64,000 bases of DNA from Baylisascaris procyonis (Eukaryota; Nematoda; Chromadorea; Rhabditida; Ascarididae): assembly GCA_037389465.1 (NCBI GenBank), contig JAZARR010000078.1, positions 2,101,001 through 2,165,000 of the forward strand. Direction: 5' to 3'. This document shows positions 52,163 to 64,000 of the stretch, piece by piece. Both the position numbers and the translations under genes were made by a program. Under the pieces are notes generated by a model. It saw only the letters and a list, made by a program, of their open reading frames with translations. It had not been told where the DNA came from and ran no database searches. Within the stretch, counting starts at the first letter, position 1. The number at the start of each line of letters is the position of its first letter.

Positions 52163-52599
52163 CAGACGCTTCATTATGCGTTACAACGTTATAGCTAAAA
52201 TTTCTTCAACTTTATTTTTCAATAGAGATAAGAACGATGAGGTCGACAGTGCCACAGTGAACCACAATGAACCATCGGCAATAGCAAAGTGAACTATAAA
52301 TCCCGAAGTGTCCAGCAAAACTTGCTATTGAATTAGCTAATAACATGACAATTAAGAAACTGGTTCGTTGAATACTACGCTCTCCGAATAAGAATAATGC
52401 GTTTGTGCAAAGCAATTTTCGAAAATTTTCCAGCATTTGACCGTTTATATTTCTTTATTTGTCATCATTAAATCGCAATTAAGAGGTAGATTTATATCTG
52501 TGGAATTTCTCGATTTGTTTATTAGTGCTGCTGACGTCGTTTTATCTCCAAACGTTAAGCAAAAGCAAGAGAGTGAGAGAAAAAGAAAGAAAGGAAGAA

Positions 52600-52628
52600 A
52601 GAGAGTGAGTGAGTGAGTGAATGAGTGA
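52600..52628. repeat. GAGT tetranucleotide tract
   Basis: A run of GAGT units with one variant (GAAT), continuing a purine-rich stretch that starts near 52560. Confidence 0.75.
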
Positions 52629-53596
52629 GCAAATAAAAAATTCTCGAAATGAAACAATTTCATTCTTTGTTTTCCTAAATTTTTCAACTGTTACGTTTCT
52701 TGTTTTTTCCATTTTATTTTCTAACTGCGAGAAAACTTTAAATGAATTAGATGAGAAAAAAGTATTCAGTCTTTGTTTTAAAGCGATTGCTATTGAAACA
52801 TCCAAATCGTGTACCTATGAACTGGATTCTAACGCATATCAAATTATGTGCATTAATCGATGATGGTATGAACACAATTGATTTCTACCGATTTATCATT
52901 GAAGCTATTCATAGCAATGGTGGTTTGTTGTGCAATTAGTTAACGCAAACAATTGTTACGCTACAATATAGACAAGAAACATTGCTTTGGCTAGCTTTAC
53001 AGCTTCGCAGGGAAAGGGAAGGGGAGGGAGGGGGGTTCCAGGTGAGTGAGACTAAGGGGGTGCGTTCGCTTGAAACTCATGTCGGCTCAGTGGTGTCTAC
53101 TCTGTTCGCGTTTGGTTTGCTATTACAGGCTTGCTTTAATTTATTATGCTACGAATTAGTCCTCTTCCGTCCATCTCATCCTTACCTTGTTCAGTAGTTT
53201 AAGCTGATTTTGGGCTGAAGATGTTAGAATTGCCGTGACCTCACTAAGAATTCTGCTAATCTTCCTTACTCGAAACCTAGGCTATGAACAACCTGTTCGT
53301 ATGTTAATGTGTTAATTCTTTTAGTATCGGAATATTTAACTCGCGAAGTGTGGTTGACCTCGCTAAGGTCTAATGCTACTCGCAATTCGTATACGCAGTT
53401 TTTTACTCTTCCAAGGTGTGCCTCTTTCCCAGCACCACCTAAGACGTTGGTTGATCGATGACATTTTCACTGAAGATCCCAAATTAAGCGACTTGATTGC
53501 AGTATCGACGTTCGACGCTTTGTGTTAAAATAGTGACGATGAAGAAATGTAAAATTGCGAGTAAGTAGGTGGTGATTATTTGTTATTCGATGATTG

Positions 53597-53604
53597 CAGA
53601 GCGG
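53597..53604 (+). promoter_or_regulatory. Splice acceptor immediately upstream of the FOXK ATG
   Basis: attgcag followed by agcgg and ATGATG. This could be a trans-splice acceptor (start at 53605) or an ordinary acceptor joining the exon at 40624. The frame is open through the acceptor, so both remain possible. Confidence 0.4.

Positions 53605-64000
<10,396 letters not shown>

Overview
This window is nuclear DNA from a metazoan, most likely a nematode. It is AT-rich, with large introns, T-rich splice acceptors and two start codons lying 5 to 12 bases behind an acceptor, as at spliced-leader trans-splice sites. A decayed 18S rRNA copy carries a helix and spacer text that, from memory, resembles Spirurina (clade III) nematodes more than Caenorhabditis. 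That placement is an inference and was not searched.

Three protein-coding genes can be reconstructed exon by exon with consistent splice phases. (1) 608-26256, plus strand: a DENND2-family Rab guanine-nucleotide exchange factor, 19 coding exons, 910 residues, complete. (2) 27094-34250, minus strand: a TMEM104-type multi-pass amino-acid-transporter-like membrane protein, 9 coding exons, 495 residues, complete. (3) 53605 (or 40624) to beyond 64000, plus strand: a FOXK-type transcription factor with an FHA domain followed by a forkhead domain; it runs off the right edge. Genes 1 and 2 converge with an 837-base gap. Genes 2 and 3 diverge from a long, partly CpG-rich intergenic stretch.

The rest is intron and intergenic sequence. 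Intron 4 of the DENND2 gene holds a 3'-truncated, mutated 18S rDNA insertion. The intron between DENND2 coding exons 17 and 18 holds about 1.7 kb of degenerate TGTCTG/TGTGTC minisatellite, open in several frames but not a gene. There are three long TA tracts, tetranucleotide TTTA tracts, a 70-base AT palindrome and several short perfect hairpins. The interval 40.6-53.6 kb contains isolated exon-like segments on both strands that I could not assemble into a gene. No operon, CRISPR, tRNA gene or intact transposon was found.

The three genes have no obvious common pathway (vesicle traffic, membrane transport, transcription), and their proximity looks incidental. I did not find a convincing undescribed system. 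The most useful leads are the rDNA insertion, the abutted 3'/5' splice signal before the last DENND2 exon, the 12-base candidate microexon in the FOXK gene and the unassigned exon-like segments.
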